DNA of 64,000 bases from Lentzea albidocapillata subsp. violacea (GCF_900100275.1 NZ_FNET01000010.1:233577-297576); one strand, 5' to 3'. Counted from the stretch's first letter, positions 37,319 to 45,100 are shown. Translations and numbers: made by a program. Notes: generated by a model from the sequence alone, not told the origin.

Positions 37319-38254
37319 CTAGAGGCTGTAGTGCTCGGCGACCCAGCTGTCGTCGTAGACGGTGTCCAGGTAGCGCTCGCCGAAGTCCGGTGCCACCGCC
37401 ACGGCGGTGAGCGCGCGGCCGCCGTGCCGCCGCAGCCACTTCCCGGCTCCGCTGACCACCGTGCCGGTGGATCCACCGAAGAGGAACCCGCGCTCGGCCA
37501 GTGACCGGCAGGTCCGCACAGTGTCCACTTCGGACACGTGCACGACGTCGTCCACCAGTGACTCGTCGAGCAACGGCGGCCGGATGCCGGTGCCCATGCC
37601 GGGGATCAGGCGGGTCGCCGGGGGACCGCCGAACGCCACCGAGCCCTCGGTCTCGATCGCCACGACACGGGTCGACGGACGCGCCTCGCGCAGATAGCGC
37701 GCACACCCCATCAACGTGCCGGTCGTGCCGGCCCCCACGAACAGCACGTCGATCTCGGGAAAGCTCTTGATGATCTCCGGCCCGGTGGTCTGGTGGTGGG
37801 CCAGCCAGTTCGCCTCGTTCGCGTACTGGTTGAGCCACAGGTAGTCCGGACGCGCGGCGCAGAGTCTGGCGATGTGGTCGAGCCGGGCGCCGAGGAAACC
37901 GTGCTCCGGATGTGGCTCGCCGACCACGTGCACCTCGGCGCCGAGCGCTCGCATCAGCCGCACCGAGGCCGCGTTGCAGCGGACGTCGGTGACGCAGGTG
38001 AACGAGAACCCGTTGCTGCGCGCGACCATGCTGAGCGCGATGCCCAGGTTGCCCGACGAGCTCTCCACCAGCCTGGTGCCCGGACGCAGATCGCCGGCCC
38101 GCTCGGCGGCGGCCACCATCTCGACCGCCGCCTTGAGCTTCACCGAGCCGGCGAAGTTGAAGCCCTCGCACTTGAGGTAGAGCGGTACGTCCGGGCGCAG
38201 GTCCACGAACAGGTCGGCGACGTTGAAGTCCTGTGGACTGACGATGATCGGCAC
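37319..38254 (-). CDS. sbnA: SbnA-like PLP enzyme for 2,3-diaminopropionate synthesis
   Basis: 311 residues, cysteine-synthase fold. PLP lysine 39 in FAGSVKLK, SSSGNLG substrate loop and GAGTTGTLMG phosphate-binding loop. It is paired with an SbnB-like gene 7 bp upstream; in staphyloferrin B synthesis SbnA joins O-phosphoserine and glutamate to N-(1-amino-1-carboxyl-2-ethyl)glutamate, which SbnB oxidises and splits to L-2,3-diaminopropionate. The GTG start at 38254 is likely translated by coupling. Diaminopropionate would fit the acidic A1 pocket of the NRPS. Symbol by analogy. Confidence 0.85.
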   Translation of the reverse strand: MPIIVSPQDFNVADLFVDLRPDVPLYLKCEGFNFAGSVKLKAAVEMVAAAERAGDLRPGTRLVESSSGNLGIALSMVARSNGFSFTCVTDVRCNAASVRLMRALGAEVHVVGEPHPEHGFLGARLDHIARLCAARPDYLWLNQYANEANWLAHHQTTGPEIIKSFPEIDVLFVGAGTTGTLMGCARYLREARPSTRVVAIETEGSVAFGGPPATRLIPGMGTGIRPPLLDESLVDDVVHVSEVDTVRTCRSLAERGFLFGGSTGTVVSGAGKWLRRHGGRALTAVAVAPDFGERYLDTVYDDSWVAEHYSL

Positions 38255-38261
38255 CGGAGCC

Positions 38262-39281
38262 TCAGTGGCGGTTCAGCTCGGCGAAGAAGCCCTCGACCGG
38301 CAGCGCCGTGCCGGCCCTGGTCACCTCGTCGTGCACGTGCCTGCCGACCGCGAGGTCCAGTACCCCGAGACCGAACGGGGAGAACACGAGCGTTCGCCCG
38401 TGCTCAGGCTTCAGCACGCCGGTCAGCACGTCGTACAGCGTGCCGGACACGAACGACCGGTCGCCGGTGAGCTGTTCGGCCAGGTGCACGGACGTGTTCG
38501 CGCGCAGGCAGTGGTCGATGTCGTCGACCACGTTGGCGGACTCGAGCACGACCTCGGGAGCCAGGTCGCGCAGGGACAGGTGCAGCACCAGTGGCGCGTG
38601 GGCGAACCAGGACGGGTCGGTGACATGCGGGGTGGCGGCCACGGTCGCGTAGACGATCAGGCCGGACGACCGGGCGAGCGACTCGGGGCTGTCGTGCACG
38701 ACGATCCGCCCGTCGTGGCCGGACCGCTCCAGGTATCCGCGGAAACCCGCCGCCTGGGCGGGATCGAGGTCGTACAGCCCGATCTCGTCGAACGTCCACC
38801 CGGTGCCCGCCAGGTAGGTGTGCGCGTACCTGGCGATCAGCCCGGTGCCGACGATCCCGAGTCCGCGCGGCCGGTCGTGGCCCCTGGTGAGCACATCGGC
38901 CGCCAGCGCCGCGGACGCCGCGGTCCGGGCGGCACTGATGATCGAGCCCTCCAGGCAGGCGAAGGGATAACCCGTCGCGGGATCGTTGAGCAACAGCACG
39001 GCGGACGCGCGGGGCAGCCCCGACGCGATGTTCTCCGGGAAGCTCGACACCCACTTGATCCCATCGACAGCCGCGGTGCCGCCGATCGACGCGGGCAGCG
39101 CGATGATCCGGGCCGACGGCCGGTCGGGGAAACGCAGGAAGTAGGACGGAGGGTTGACGGTGTTGCCGTCACCGTGCACCCGGTAGGCCTGCTCCACCAG
39201 GTCGACGACCTGTTTCTCCTTGCCTGCCAGGGCATCCCTTACCTGTGCGCCGGGGATCACCACGAACTCGGGGACCGTCAT
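38262..39281 (-). CDS. sbnB: SbnB-like NAD-dependent dehydrogenase for 2,3-diaminopropionate synthesis
   Basis: 339 residues of the ornithine cyclodeaminase/mu-crystallin family. NPPSYFLRFPDRPSARIIALPA at 43-64 and GIKWVSSFPEN are hallmarks of the SbnB branch; the Rossmann motif is GIVGTGLIARYA. SbnB oxidatively hydrolyses the SbnA product to L-2,3-diaminopropionate and 2-oxoglutarate. Released 2-oxoglutarate is also the co-substrate of the two hydroxylases in the cluster. It lies 20 bp after the SyrP-like gene in the amidase operon. Confidence 0.9.
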   Translation of the reverse strand: MTVPEFVVIPGAQVRDALAGKEKQVVDLVEQAYRVHGDGNTVNPPSYFLRFPDRPSARIIALPASIGGTAAVDGIKWVSSFPENIASGLPRASAVLLLNDPATGYPFACLEGSIISAARTAASAALAADVLTRGHDRPRGLGIVGTGLIARYAHTYLAGTGWTFDEIGLYDLDPAQAAGFRGYLERSGHDGRIVVHDSPESLARSSGLIVYATVAATPHVTDPSWFAHAPLVLHLSLRDLAPEVVLESANVVDDIDHCLRANTSVHLAEQLTGDRSFVSGTLYDVLTGVLKPEHGRTLVFSPFGLGVLDLAVGRHVHDEVTRAGTALPVEGFFAELNRH

Positions 39282-39300
39282 CTTCCTCGCCGCTCCTTAC

Positions 39301-40227
39301 TCAGGTCATCGAGACCAGGACACGTCGTGACCCGGTGAAGGGCTCGCGCCCGTGCAGCACGCGCATGTTGTCCACGACCATCAGGTCACCTTCGTGCCAC
39401 GGCATCGCGAGCTTGCCGGCCCGCTGGGCTTTCCGGACGTCGGCGAGGTCCGCCGCCGGGATCGGGCTGCCGTCCCCGTAGGCCACCGAGTGCGGCAGGT
39501 CCGCTTCGTCGTCCACCACGGACAGCAGCAGTTCCGCTTCGTCCTCCGGCAGGTTCGAGGGGTGCCACTGGTCGGCCTGGTTGAACCAGACCACCGCGCC
39601 GGTGTCCGGGTGCCGGCGGACGGCAGGGCGGCGCTGGGACACCCTCAGCGCGCCCTCCGCCGTCCACGAGAACTCGGCGCCGGAGGAACGCAGAAACTCC
39701 TCGACGGTCGCGGGGTCGCTCGTCTCGAAGGTCTGCTGCCACGACTTGCCGAGGCCCGCGCCGCCGTGCAGATGCGTGCGGTAGAGCACGCCCCGCGTCT
39801 CGAACCTCTCGCGCACGTCCGGGGACAGGCCCGCGAGCAACGCCCCTCCGTCGCAGACGGGGGTGGCGCCACCGGTGTCGGCGGCGTCGACACAGGAGAA
39901 GAACAGCCGGCTTGGCCACCGGTGGGCGTACGACATCTCGTTGTGCAACGTGATCTCGTACCGCGCCGGGTACTCGGTGGAGGTGAACACGCCCTCGGAG
40001 ACGGTGGTGCGCGGGGTGTTGCCGCCGCGGTAGCTGTTGATCAGCGAGCCGCCGAACGCGGACACCGCCTCGTGGAACCGTTCGCTGCCGTCGATGCCGA
40101 GTCCGCGCAGCAGCACGACGCCGTCGCGGGCTAGGTGCTCGCCGGCGCACGCGACCAGGTCGTCACCTGGCCGCACGCCCACGACGGCCATCGTCGTGCC
40201 GCCCTGGGTGAGCTTCTCGATCAGCAT
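39301..40227 (-). CDS. SyrP/TauD-like Fe(II)/2-oxoglutarate hydroxylase
   Basis: 308 residues. Metal ligands His95 and Glu97 in ITLHNEMSY, distal His292 in LHGREPFTGSRRVL with the 2-oxoglutarate Arg just after. GGATPVCD and SRLFFSC are typical of the SyrP branch. SyrP beta-hydroxylates aspartate bound to a carrier in syringomycin synthesis. The Asp-type free A domain at 35789 makes beta-hydroxyaspartate the likely product. ATG 40227 has AAGGAG 6 nt upstream and overlaps the amidase stop by 7 bp. Confidence 0.88.
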   Translation of the reverse strand: MLIEKLTQGGTTMAVVGVRPGDDLVACAGEHLARDGVVLLRGLGIDGSERFHEAVSAFGGSLINSYRGGNTPRTTVSEGVFTSTEYPARYEITLHNEMSYAHRWPSRLFFSCVDAADTGGATPVCDGGALLAGLSPDVRERFETRGVLYRTHLHGGAGLGKSWQQTFETSDPATVEEFLRSSGAEFSWTAEGALRVSQRRPAVRRHPDTGAVVWFNQADQWHPSNLPEDEAELLLSVVDDEADLPHSVAYGDGSPIPAADLADVRKAQRAGKLAMPWHEGDLMVVDNMRVLHGREPFTGSRRVLVSMT

Positions 40228-41594
40228 GGTCGCTCCTTCAGTTCCTGCTCCAGGGCGAGTGCCAGCGGCAGCAGTTCCGCCGATGTGGCCGGTCCGAACA
40301 CGGACAGGCCGACCGGGAGCCCGGCCACGTCACCGGCGGGCACCGAGACGTTCGGGTACCCGGCCAGTGCGGCGGGGGTCGAGCTGGTGCGGGGGAAAGG
40401 GTCGCCGTTCGCGTGGTCGATCGGCCAGGCGGGCTGGTTCGACGGTGCGAGCACGGCCAGGATCCCGTGGTCCCGCAACGTGGTGCGGATCAGTTCCCGC
40501 GCCTGGGCCCGGACCTGAGCCCTGGTCTCCGCGGCGGTCCGGGCCGTGCCGGACACCGACGCGGTCTGCTCGAAGAGATCCTGGCCGAAGAGGCTCAGCT
40601 CGACAGGATCGGCCCGGTTGGCCGCGATCAGCCCGGCCAGAGTGGACGGCACGCCGTCCCGTGTCCTGAGATAGTTCTCGACACTTGGCCGGAACTCGGC
40701 GAACAGCGCCCGGATCGCGTTGGCGGACAACGACCTCGGTATGGTCAGGTCGACGGGGACGATCGTCGCGCGCAGCCGCCTCCCGGCGTCGGCGAGCACA
40801 GCGTCCACTTCGGACGGCATGCCGGGCACGCGCCAGAGGCCGAACCTGGCCCCGGTGAGGTCGGTCGTGGCGCCGAAGTCACGGCCTGCCAGCACCTCCA
40901 GGCACGTCACGGCGTCGGCCAGGCGACCGGCGAGCACCCCGGCCACGTCCAGCGCCGCCGAGACGGGGACGATCCCGGCCGACGGCAGCAGGCCGGTCTC
41001 CGGTTTGAGGCCGACGACACCGCACACTCCGGCGGGTCCGACGATCGACCCGTCGGTCTCGGTACCGAGCGCGAGCGGAGCCATCGCGGTGGCCACCGCC
41101 ACCGCCGAGCCGGACGACGACCCCCACGGGCTGTGGCTGGGCCGGAGCGGGTGACGGGTCTGGCCGCCTGCGCCGGACCACCCCTCCGTCGCCTCGGACG
41201 ACCGGAAGTTGCCCCACTCGGACAGGTTCGTCTTGCCGAGCAGCACGGTCCCGGCGGCGCGTGCCCTGGCGACGATCTCGGCGTCGCGGGCGGGTGGAGT
41301 GCCCGCGAGCAGGCGAGACCCGGCGGTGGTCGCGAGGCCTCGGGTGTCGATGTTGTCCTTGATCAGCAGGGGAATCCCGTCGAGCGGGCCGCGGGCGTGA
41401 CCGGCGGCCCGTCTGCGGTCGGACTCGGCGGCCTGGGCCAGTGCCGTGTCGTCGAGCGCGAGAACCGCGTTCAGGGACCGGTTCGCCGCCTCGATCCGGT
41501 CGAGGCAGCGTCGCGTCAGCTCGACGCTCGTGAGGGCGCCCGTGCAGAGCCGTGCGTGGAGATCCACGACGGACGGCAGCGCGGGTGTCGTCAT
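40221..41594 (-). CDS. Amidase signature family enzyme
   Basis: 457 residues. Ser-cisSer-Lys triad positions are visible: Lys in PLLIKDNIDT, cis-Ser in WGSSSGSAVAVA and nucleophile Ser in GTETDGSIVGPAG. The family hydrolyses amides or transfers acyl groups. The ATG at 41594 lies 7 nt after a -10-like GACCCT, with no leader. It is the first gene of the SbnA/SbnB/SyrP operon under a SARP box. Possible roles: trimming the acyl-peptide, making an amide, or processing a protected precursor; none is shown by sequence. Confidence 0.87.
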   Translation of the reverse strand: MTTPALPSVVDLHARLCTGALTSVELTRRCLDRIEAANRSLNAVLALDDTALAQAAESDRRRAAGHARGPLDGIPLLIKDNIDTRGLATTAGSRLLAGTPPARDAEIVARARAAGTVLLGKTNLSEWGNFRSSEATEGWSGAGGQTRHPLRPSHSPWGSSSGSAVAVATAMAPLALGTETDGSIVGPAGVCGVVGLKPETGLLPSAGIVPVSAALDVAGVLAGRLADAVTCLEVLAGRDFGATTDLTGARFGLWRVPGMPSEVDAVLADAGRRLRATIVPVDLTIPRSLSANAIRALFAEFRPSVENYLRTRDGVPSTLAGLIAANRADPVELSLFGQDLFEQTASVSGTARTAAETRAQVRAQARELIRTTLRDHGILAVLAPSNQPAWPIDHANGDPFPRTSSTPAALAGYPNVSVPAGDVAGLPVGLSVFGPATSAELLPLALALEQELKERPC

Positions 41595-41601
41595 GTGTCC
41601 T

Positions 41602-41644
41602 AGGGTCGCGGCTCGATCTGACCTCGCTCTGACAGCGCGCTGAC
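41602..41644 (-). promoter_or_regulatory. SARP-type promoter of the amidase-SyrP-SbnB-SbnA operon
   Basis: Minus-strand GTCAG at 41644-41640, 41633-41629 and 41622-41618, 11 bp apart. GACCCT (41607-41602) starts 15 nt after the first base of the last repeat; the amidase ATG follows 7 nt later. Repeats 2-3 share a 19-bp identical stretch with the NRPS promoter. Confidence 0.75.
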
Positions 41645-41674
41645 CGTGCCCGCGTTGCAACGGCGGACTTCCAC

Positions 41675-41694
41675 CTGTAAGTTTTGTCTGACAG
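41675..41694. promoter_or_regulatory. Palindromic operator before the ArsR-like gene
   Basis: CTGTAAG-N6-CTGACAG, the mirror image of the MMPL operator at 20929-20948 (CTGTCAG-N6-CTTACAG). It precedes GGAGGGGG (41711-41718) and the proposed start. Autoregulation by the ArsR-like protein and co-control of the MMPL gene are inferred. Confidence 0.65.
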
Positions 41695-41723
41695 GATCGG
41701 ATCCGCGGCCGGAGGGGGAAGCC

Positions 41724-42029
41724 CTGACCAGCGAAGAACTGCTGGCGTTGCTTGCCGCCTTCGGGCACGAGCAGCGCCTGCGCATCATCGGGGAACTGGC
41801 CATGGGCCGGGTACATGTCAGCGAGCTCGCCCGCCGGCTGGAGTTGTCCCGCCCGCTCCTCTACATGCACCTCGAACGGCTGGAGAAGGCCGGGCTCGTG
41901 GTGGGCAACCTGGAGTTGTCGTCCGACGGCAAGGCCATGAAGTACTTCGAGCTGGCGCCGTTCGAGCTTCGGCTGGACGTCGACCTGATCCTCTCGGTGC
42001 TCGGAAAAACGAAGGAGACCTCTACATGA
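41724..42029 (+). CDS. ArsR-like winged-helix regulator, probable repressor of the MMPL exporter
   Basis: About 101 residues: LALLAAFGHEQRLRIIGELAMGRVHVSELARRLELSRPLLYMHLERLEKAGLVVGNLELSSDGKAMKYFEL, a clear ArsR/HTH_20 winged helix with no metal-binding Cys pair. The start is uncertain. A CTG at 41724 follows GGAGGGGG by 5 nt and lies downstream of the operator; the only upstream GTG (41646) would place the operator inside the coding region and has no ribosome-binding site. The next two genes overlap by four bases each, so they form an operon. Confidence 0.8.
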   Translation: MTSEELLALLAAFGHEQRLRIIGELAMGRVHVSELARRLELSRPLLYMHLERLEKAGLVVGNLELSSDGKAMKYFELAPFELRLDVDLILSVLGKTKETST

Positions 42030-42259
42030 CCGGCGCCGTTCTCACCATCGCCATCGTCCTGATCACGGTCGGCGGCATCGCAGCGAGCGTGGTCTCGTAC
42101 TTCCAGTTGCAGCGCCATCGTTCCGACGCGGTGGCCATGGCCGAGTTCCGCAAACTCGCCGAGCAGGCGGTGGCCAACCAGGAGGCGTTGCGGCGGGAGC
42201 TGGACGAGATCAGGGCGAGGCTGACCGCCGTCGAGGACCTGTTGCGGAGCGTCGGGTGA
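42026..42259 (+). CDS. Small membrane protein with coiled coil, unknown function
   Basis: 77 residues: one membrane helix (about residues 4-26, LTIAIVLITVGGIAASVVSYF) followed by a charged coiled coil (AEFRKLAEQAVANQEALRRELDEIRARLTAVEDLL). ATGA overlap with the ArsR-like gene and a four-base overlap with the sensor-domain gene. Its place suggests it works with them at the membrane; I recognise no family. Confidence 0.75.
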   Translation: MTGAVLTIAIVLITVGGIAASVVSYFQLQRHRSDAVAMAEFRKLAEQAVANQEALRRELDEIRARLTAVEDLLRSVG

Positions 42260-43035
42260 GCGGTTTCGGGGGCGGGGTACCGCGCAACCCGCTGCGGCTG
42301 GTGTTCTCGTCCACGCCGTGGCTCGCGACCGGGTACCTGCTGAGCTACGTCGTCGTGGGCACGGCGTTGTTCGTGGTCGCGTTCTCGGTGCTGGCCACCA
42401 CCTACGCGCTGAGCCTGCTGACGTTCGGCATCCCGCTGCTCGCCGGCGCCGCGCTGGTGGTGCGCGGGTGCGCGGAGGTCGAACGCAAACGTGCGGAGCT
42501 GTTCGGCGACAACGTCGCCGCCGGTTACCGGACCGTCGAGGAGTCCGGGCTCTTCGCGCAGATCAAAGTCAGATGGACGGACCCCGCGACGCTGAGGGAC
42601 TGCGGCTACCTGGTGCTGATGTACGTGCCGCTGGTGCTGCTGGACTTCGTGGCAGCACTCGTGTGGCTGAGCTGTCTGTTCGGTGTGACAGTTCCGCTGT
42701 GGTACTGGGCCTCGCCCAGGACGTGGCACGACGGGGAGTTCGACCACGGCATCAAGCTCGGGTACTTCCCTTCGGGAGCCGACGCTCCTCAGGGGATCGG
42801 GATCTTCATCGGCGACCTGCCGACGGCCCTGCTCGTCGCGGCGGCGTTCGCCGTGCTCTCCCTGGGCGCCGCCTACGTGGTGGTGTTCGCCGCCCGTCTG
42901 CACGCCGGCGTCACCCGGTCGTTGCTCGGGCCGCGGATCGACCCGCTCGAGCGGGCCAGGCGGGTGCTCACCGAACCGGGCCCGCTCGAGCCTTGGCCGG
43001 CGCCCAAGTCGTTCTCGAACGAGAAAGGCCGGTGA
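42256..43035 (+). CDS. Putative sensor domain membrane protein
   Basis: 259 residues with four membrane helices in two pairs (about 20-65 and 120-150, then 190-225) around a WTDPATLRDCGYLVLMYVPL segment. This matches the actinobacterial putative sensor domain normally fused to or next to histidine kinases or regulators. No kinase domain is present here. GTG overlaps the previous stop. With the ArsR-like protein it may form a membrane-stress sensing unit; that is inference. Confidence 0.72.
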   Translation: MSGFGGGVPRNPLRLVFSSTPWLATGYLLSYVVVGTALFVVAFSVLATTYALSLLTFGIPLLAGAALVVRGCAEVERKRAELFGDNVAAGYRTVEESGLFAQIKVRWTDPATLRDCGYLVLMYVPLVLLDFVAALVWLSCLFGVTVPLWYWASPRTWHDGEFDHGIKLGYFPSGADAPQGIGIFIGDLPTALLVAAAFAVLSLGAAYVVVFAARLHAGVTRSLLGPRIDPLERARRVLTEPGPLEPWPAPKSFSNEKGR

Positions 43036-43066
43036 GCCGGTACTTTCGTCCGTGGGGGGGTACGGA

Positions 43067-44041
43067 ATGGAGATCGAAGTTCGTCACGCCCGCGTGGTCA
43101 CGACGTTGGTACAGGCGGGCAGCATTTCCAAGGCCGCAGGGATGCTGAACCTGCCACAGCCGAGTGTCAGCGCGTTGTTGCGCCGAATCGAGCGGACGCT
43201 GGGTGGAGACCTGTTCGTGCGGTCGAAAACCGGTATCACGCCTACGTTGTTCGGCCAGCGCCTGATCCCGAAGCTCGCGCGCCTGGTGCTGCACGCCGAC
43301 GACGTGCTGGCGGAGGCGTTGGCCGACGACTCGAACGTGCTCCGGTTCGGCAATGCGGAATGGACGCCCACGGCACTGCACGAGGCGCTCCGGAAGTCGT
43401 TGTCGGACCTGCGGATCCAGACCGCGACCATGAGCCCGCACGCCTCGGTCGAGGCGGTGTACGGCGGCACGCTGACCGCCGCGCTGGTGCCTGTCCTGAA
43501 AGGGGCGGCGCCCGCGCGGATGTCCGAACCCGTGCTGGCGTCGAAGAGTCTGACGCACGAACCCGTGTGGCTCGCCCTGCCGTCCGGGCACCCGCTCACG
43601 TTGCGTGACACGGCGACGCTGGCGGACCTGGCGAAGCTGACCTGGGTGCGCCGCTCCGCCAGCGATTGGTTCCACCCGGTGGAACAGTGGCTGTTCGACC
43701 AGCTCAAGGGACACAACCCCGTAGTGCTGCACTACGTCTGCGGGCACGCGGAGGCGATGAGCTGGGTCCGCGACGCCGGGGCCGCGTGCCTCGTGTCGTC
43801 GAGCGGGATCGGTGCCGACGTGGGCGTCGTCGGGATCGCCGATGCGCCGGTCATCGAGTTCGCCCTGGCGTGGCGCAGGGGTTCCGTGCATCCGCAGACG
43901 TTGCGCCGGCTCGTCGAGACCATCCGGGAGTACTACTACGACCGGGCCAGGGAGACGCCGCGGTACTGGTCGTTCATGGTGGAGAACGCGCACGACTTTC
44001 CCGGTTTCGCGCGTTATCTGAGGGCGGCCGACCCGAAGTAG
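43067..44041 (+). CDS. LysR family transcriptional regulator
   Basis: 324 residues. N-terminal HTH (VTTLVQAGSISKAAGMLNLPQPSVSALLRRIERTLGGDLFVRS) and a periplasmic-binding-like effector domain from about 90. ATG 43067 has a G-run 6 nt upstream; GTG 43052 is in frame. It starts 31 bp after the sensor-domain gene and points the same way. The first residues (MEIEVRHARVV) and poor conservation of the effector pocket give no hint of the ligand. Target genes unknown. Confidence 0.88.
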   Translation: MEIEVRHARVVTTLVQAGSISKAAGMLNLPQPSVSALLRRIERTLGGDLFVRSKTGITPTLFGQRLIPKLARLVLHADDVLAEALADDSNVLRFGNAEWTPTALHEALRKSLSDLRIQTATMSPHASVEAVYGGTLTAALVPVLKGAAPARMSEPVLASKSLTHEPVWLALPSGHPLTLRDTATLADLAKLTWVRRSASDWFHPVEQWLFDQLKGHNPVVLHYVCGHAEAMSWVRDAGAACLVSSSGIGADVGVVGIADAPVIEFALAWRRGSVHPQTLRRLVETIREYYYDRARETPRYWSFMVENAHDFPGFARYLRAADPK

Positions 44042-44058
44042 CGGGCGTTCACTGTCCA

Positions 44059-44089
44059 CTGCGGCAGGCGCCGGGCGCCGGTGCCGCAG
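44059..44089. terminator. Bidirectional terminator between LysR and histidine kinase genes
   Basis: CTGCGGCA (44059-44066) and TGCCGCAG (44082-44089) form a perfect 8-bp stem, with an inner GGCGCC stem, in the 66-bp gap between two convergent stops. Confidence 0.6.
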
Positions 44090-44107
44090 CTGACCGATCC
44101 GCTCGTG

Positions 44108-44884
44108 TCAGGTCGGCACGAACGCGGGCAGCACGGCGTCCACCTCGAACCCGCCGTCGTCGGTCGGGCCCGCGGTGAGGGTGCCACCGACCATCTCGAC
44201 GCGGCCACGCAGGCCCAGCAGGCCGCTGCCGGAACCGGCCAGCACCAGACCCGGTGCGGCCGTCGGCCTGGTGTTGCGGACGACCGCGCGGACACTGCTC
44301 GGTCCACAGTGGATGGTGATCTCGGTGAGGGCGCCCGGCGCGTGCTTGTGCACGTTGGTCAGCGATTCCTGGACGACCCGGTACATCGTGCGGCGCACGG
44401 CCGGGGAGACGGTGTCCGCGTCGCCGTGCTCGGTCAGGGTGATCTCCAGGCCGGTGGCCGCGGAGTCGGCGACGAGCCGGGAGAGCCGGTCCGGCAGCAC
44501 GTCCGGGATGCGGGCGGCGCGGCCGGAGCGCAGCACGCCGACGAGATCGCGTAGTTCGGCCAGCGACTGGCAGCCCGCGGTGCGCAGTTCCTCGGCCGCC
44601 TGGCGCACGCCGTCGTCCCTCGCGGCCATCCGCAACGCGCCGGCGTGCAGCACCATCAGGTTCAGCCGGTGCGTCACGACGTCGCGCATCTCGGCGGCGA
44701 GCCTGGTGCGTTCGTCGGCGCGGGCCTGCTCGGCCATCAGTTCGCGTTCCCGCTCGGCGAGTTCGGCCGATGCCCGCGCGAGCCTGCGCCGCGTGCCGGC
44801 GTAGAGGCCCGCGAGCACGGCGATCACGATCACGCTGGAGCCGATGACGCCGACGGACGCCATCGACGCGTAGGCCGGCGTCAC
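44108..44884 (-). CDS. Orphan NarL-type sensor histidine kinase with Arg at the phosphoacceptor position
   Basis: 258 residues: one N-terminal membrane helix (13-30), a coiled coil, a HisKA_3-like segment and an HATPase domain (VQESLTNVHKHAPG N box; SGSGLLGLRGRV G box). In this family the phospho-His is in E-L/M-H-D; here the segment reads AAEMRDVVTHRLNLMVLHAG, with Arg67 in that place (codon CGC). The ATPase boxes look intact. No response regulator lies nearby. It may be a pseudo-kinase, or may use His72. Confidence 0.82.
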   Translation of the reverse strand: MTPAYASMASVGVIGSSVIVIAVLAGLYAGTRRRLARASAELAERERELMAEQARADERTRLAAEMRDVVTHRLNLMVLHAGALRMAARDDGVRQAAEELRTAGCQSLAELRDLVGVLRSGRAARIPDVLPDRLSRLVADSAATGLEITLTEHGDADTVSPAVRRTMYRVVQESLTNVHKHAPGALTEITIHCGPSSVRAVVRNTRPTAAPGLVLAGSGSGLLGLRGRVEMVGGTLTAGPTDDGGFEVDAVLPAFVPT

Positions 44885-45100
44885 GCGGGTGACGATACTG
44901 CCGGTTTTGTGCCCCGGATCACCTACTGGAGCAGGGGGTTGACCCTACTTTCGCAGGTGGCGACGTACGGCTGTTCCGGCTGCCGGACACGTGCGTCCGT
45001 TCACTGCACTTCCTTGCGCCGGCAGCGGTACTGCTGTTCGTTCGTACACCCATTCGGCTGACGGTCGTACCCGTGTCCGCCGGATGTCGTTGACGAGTAC

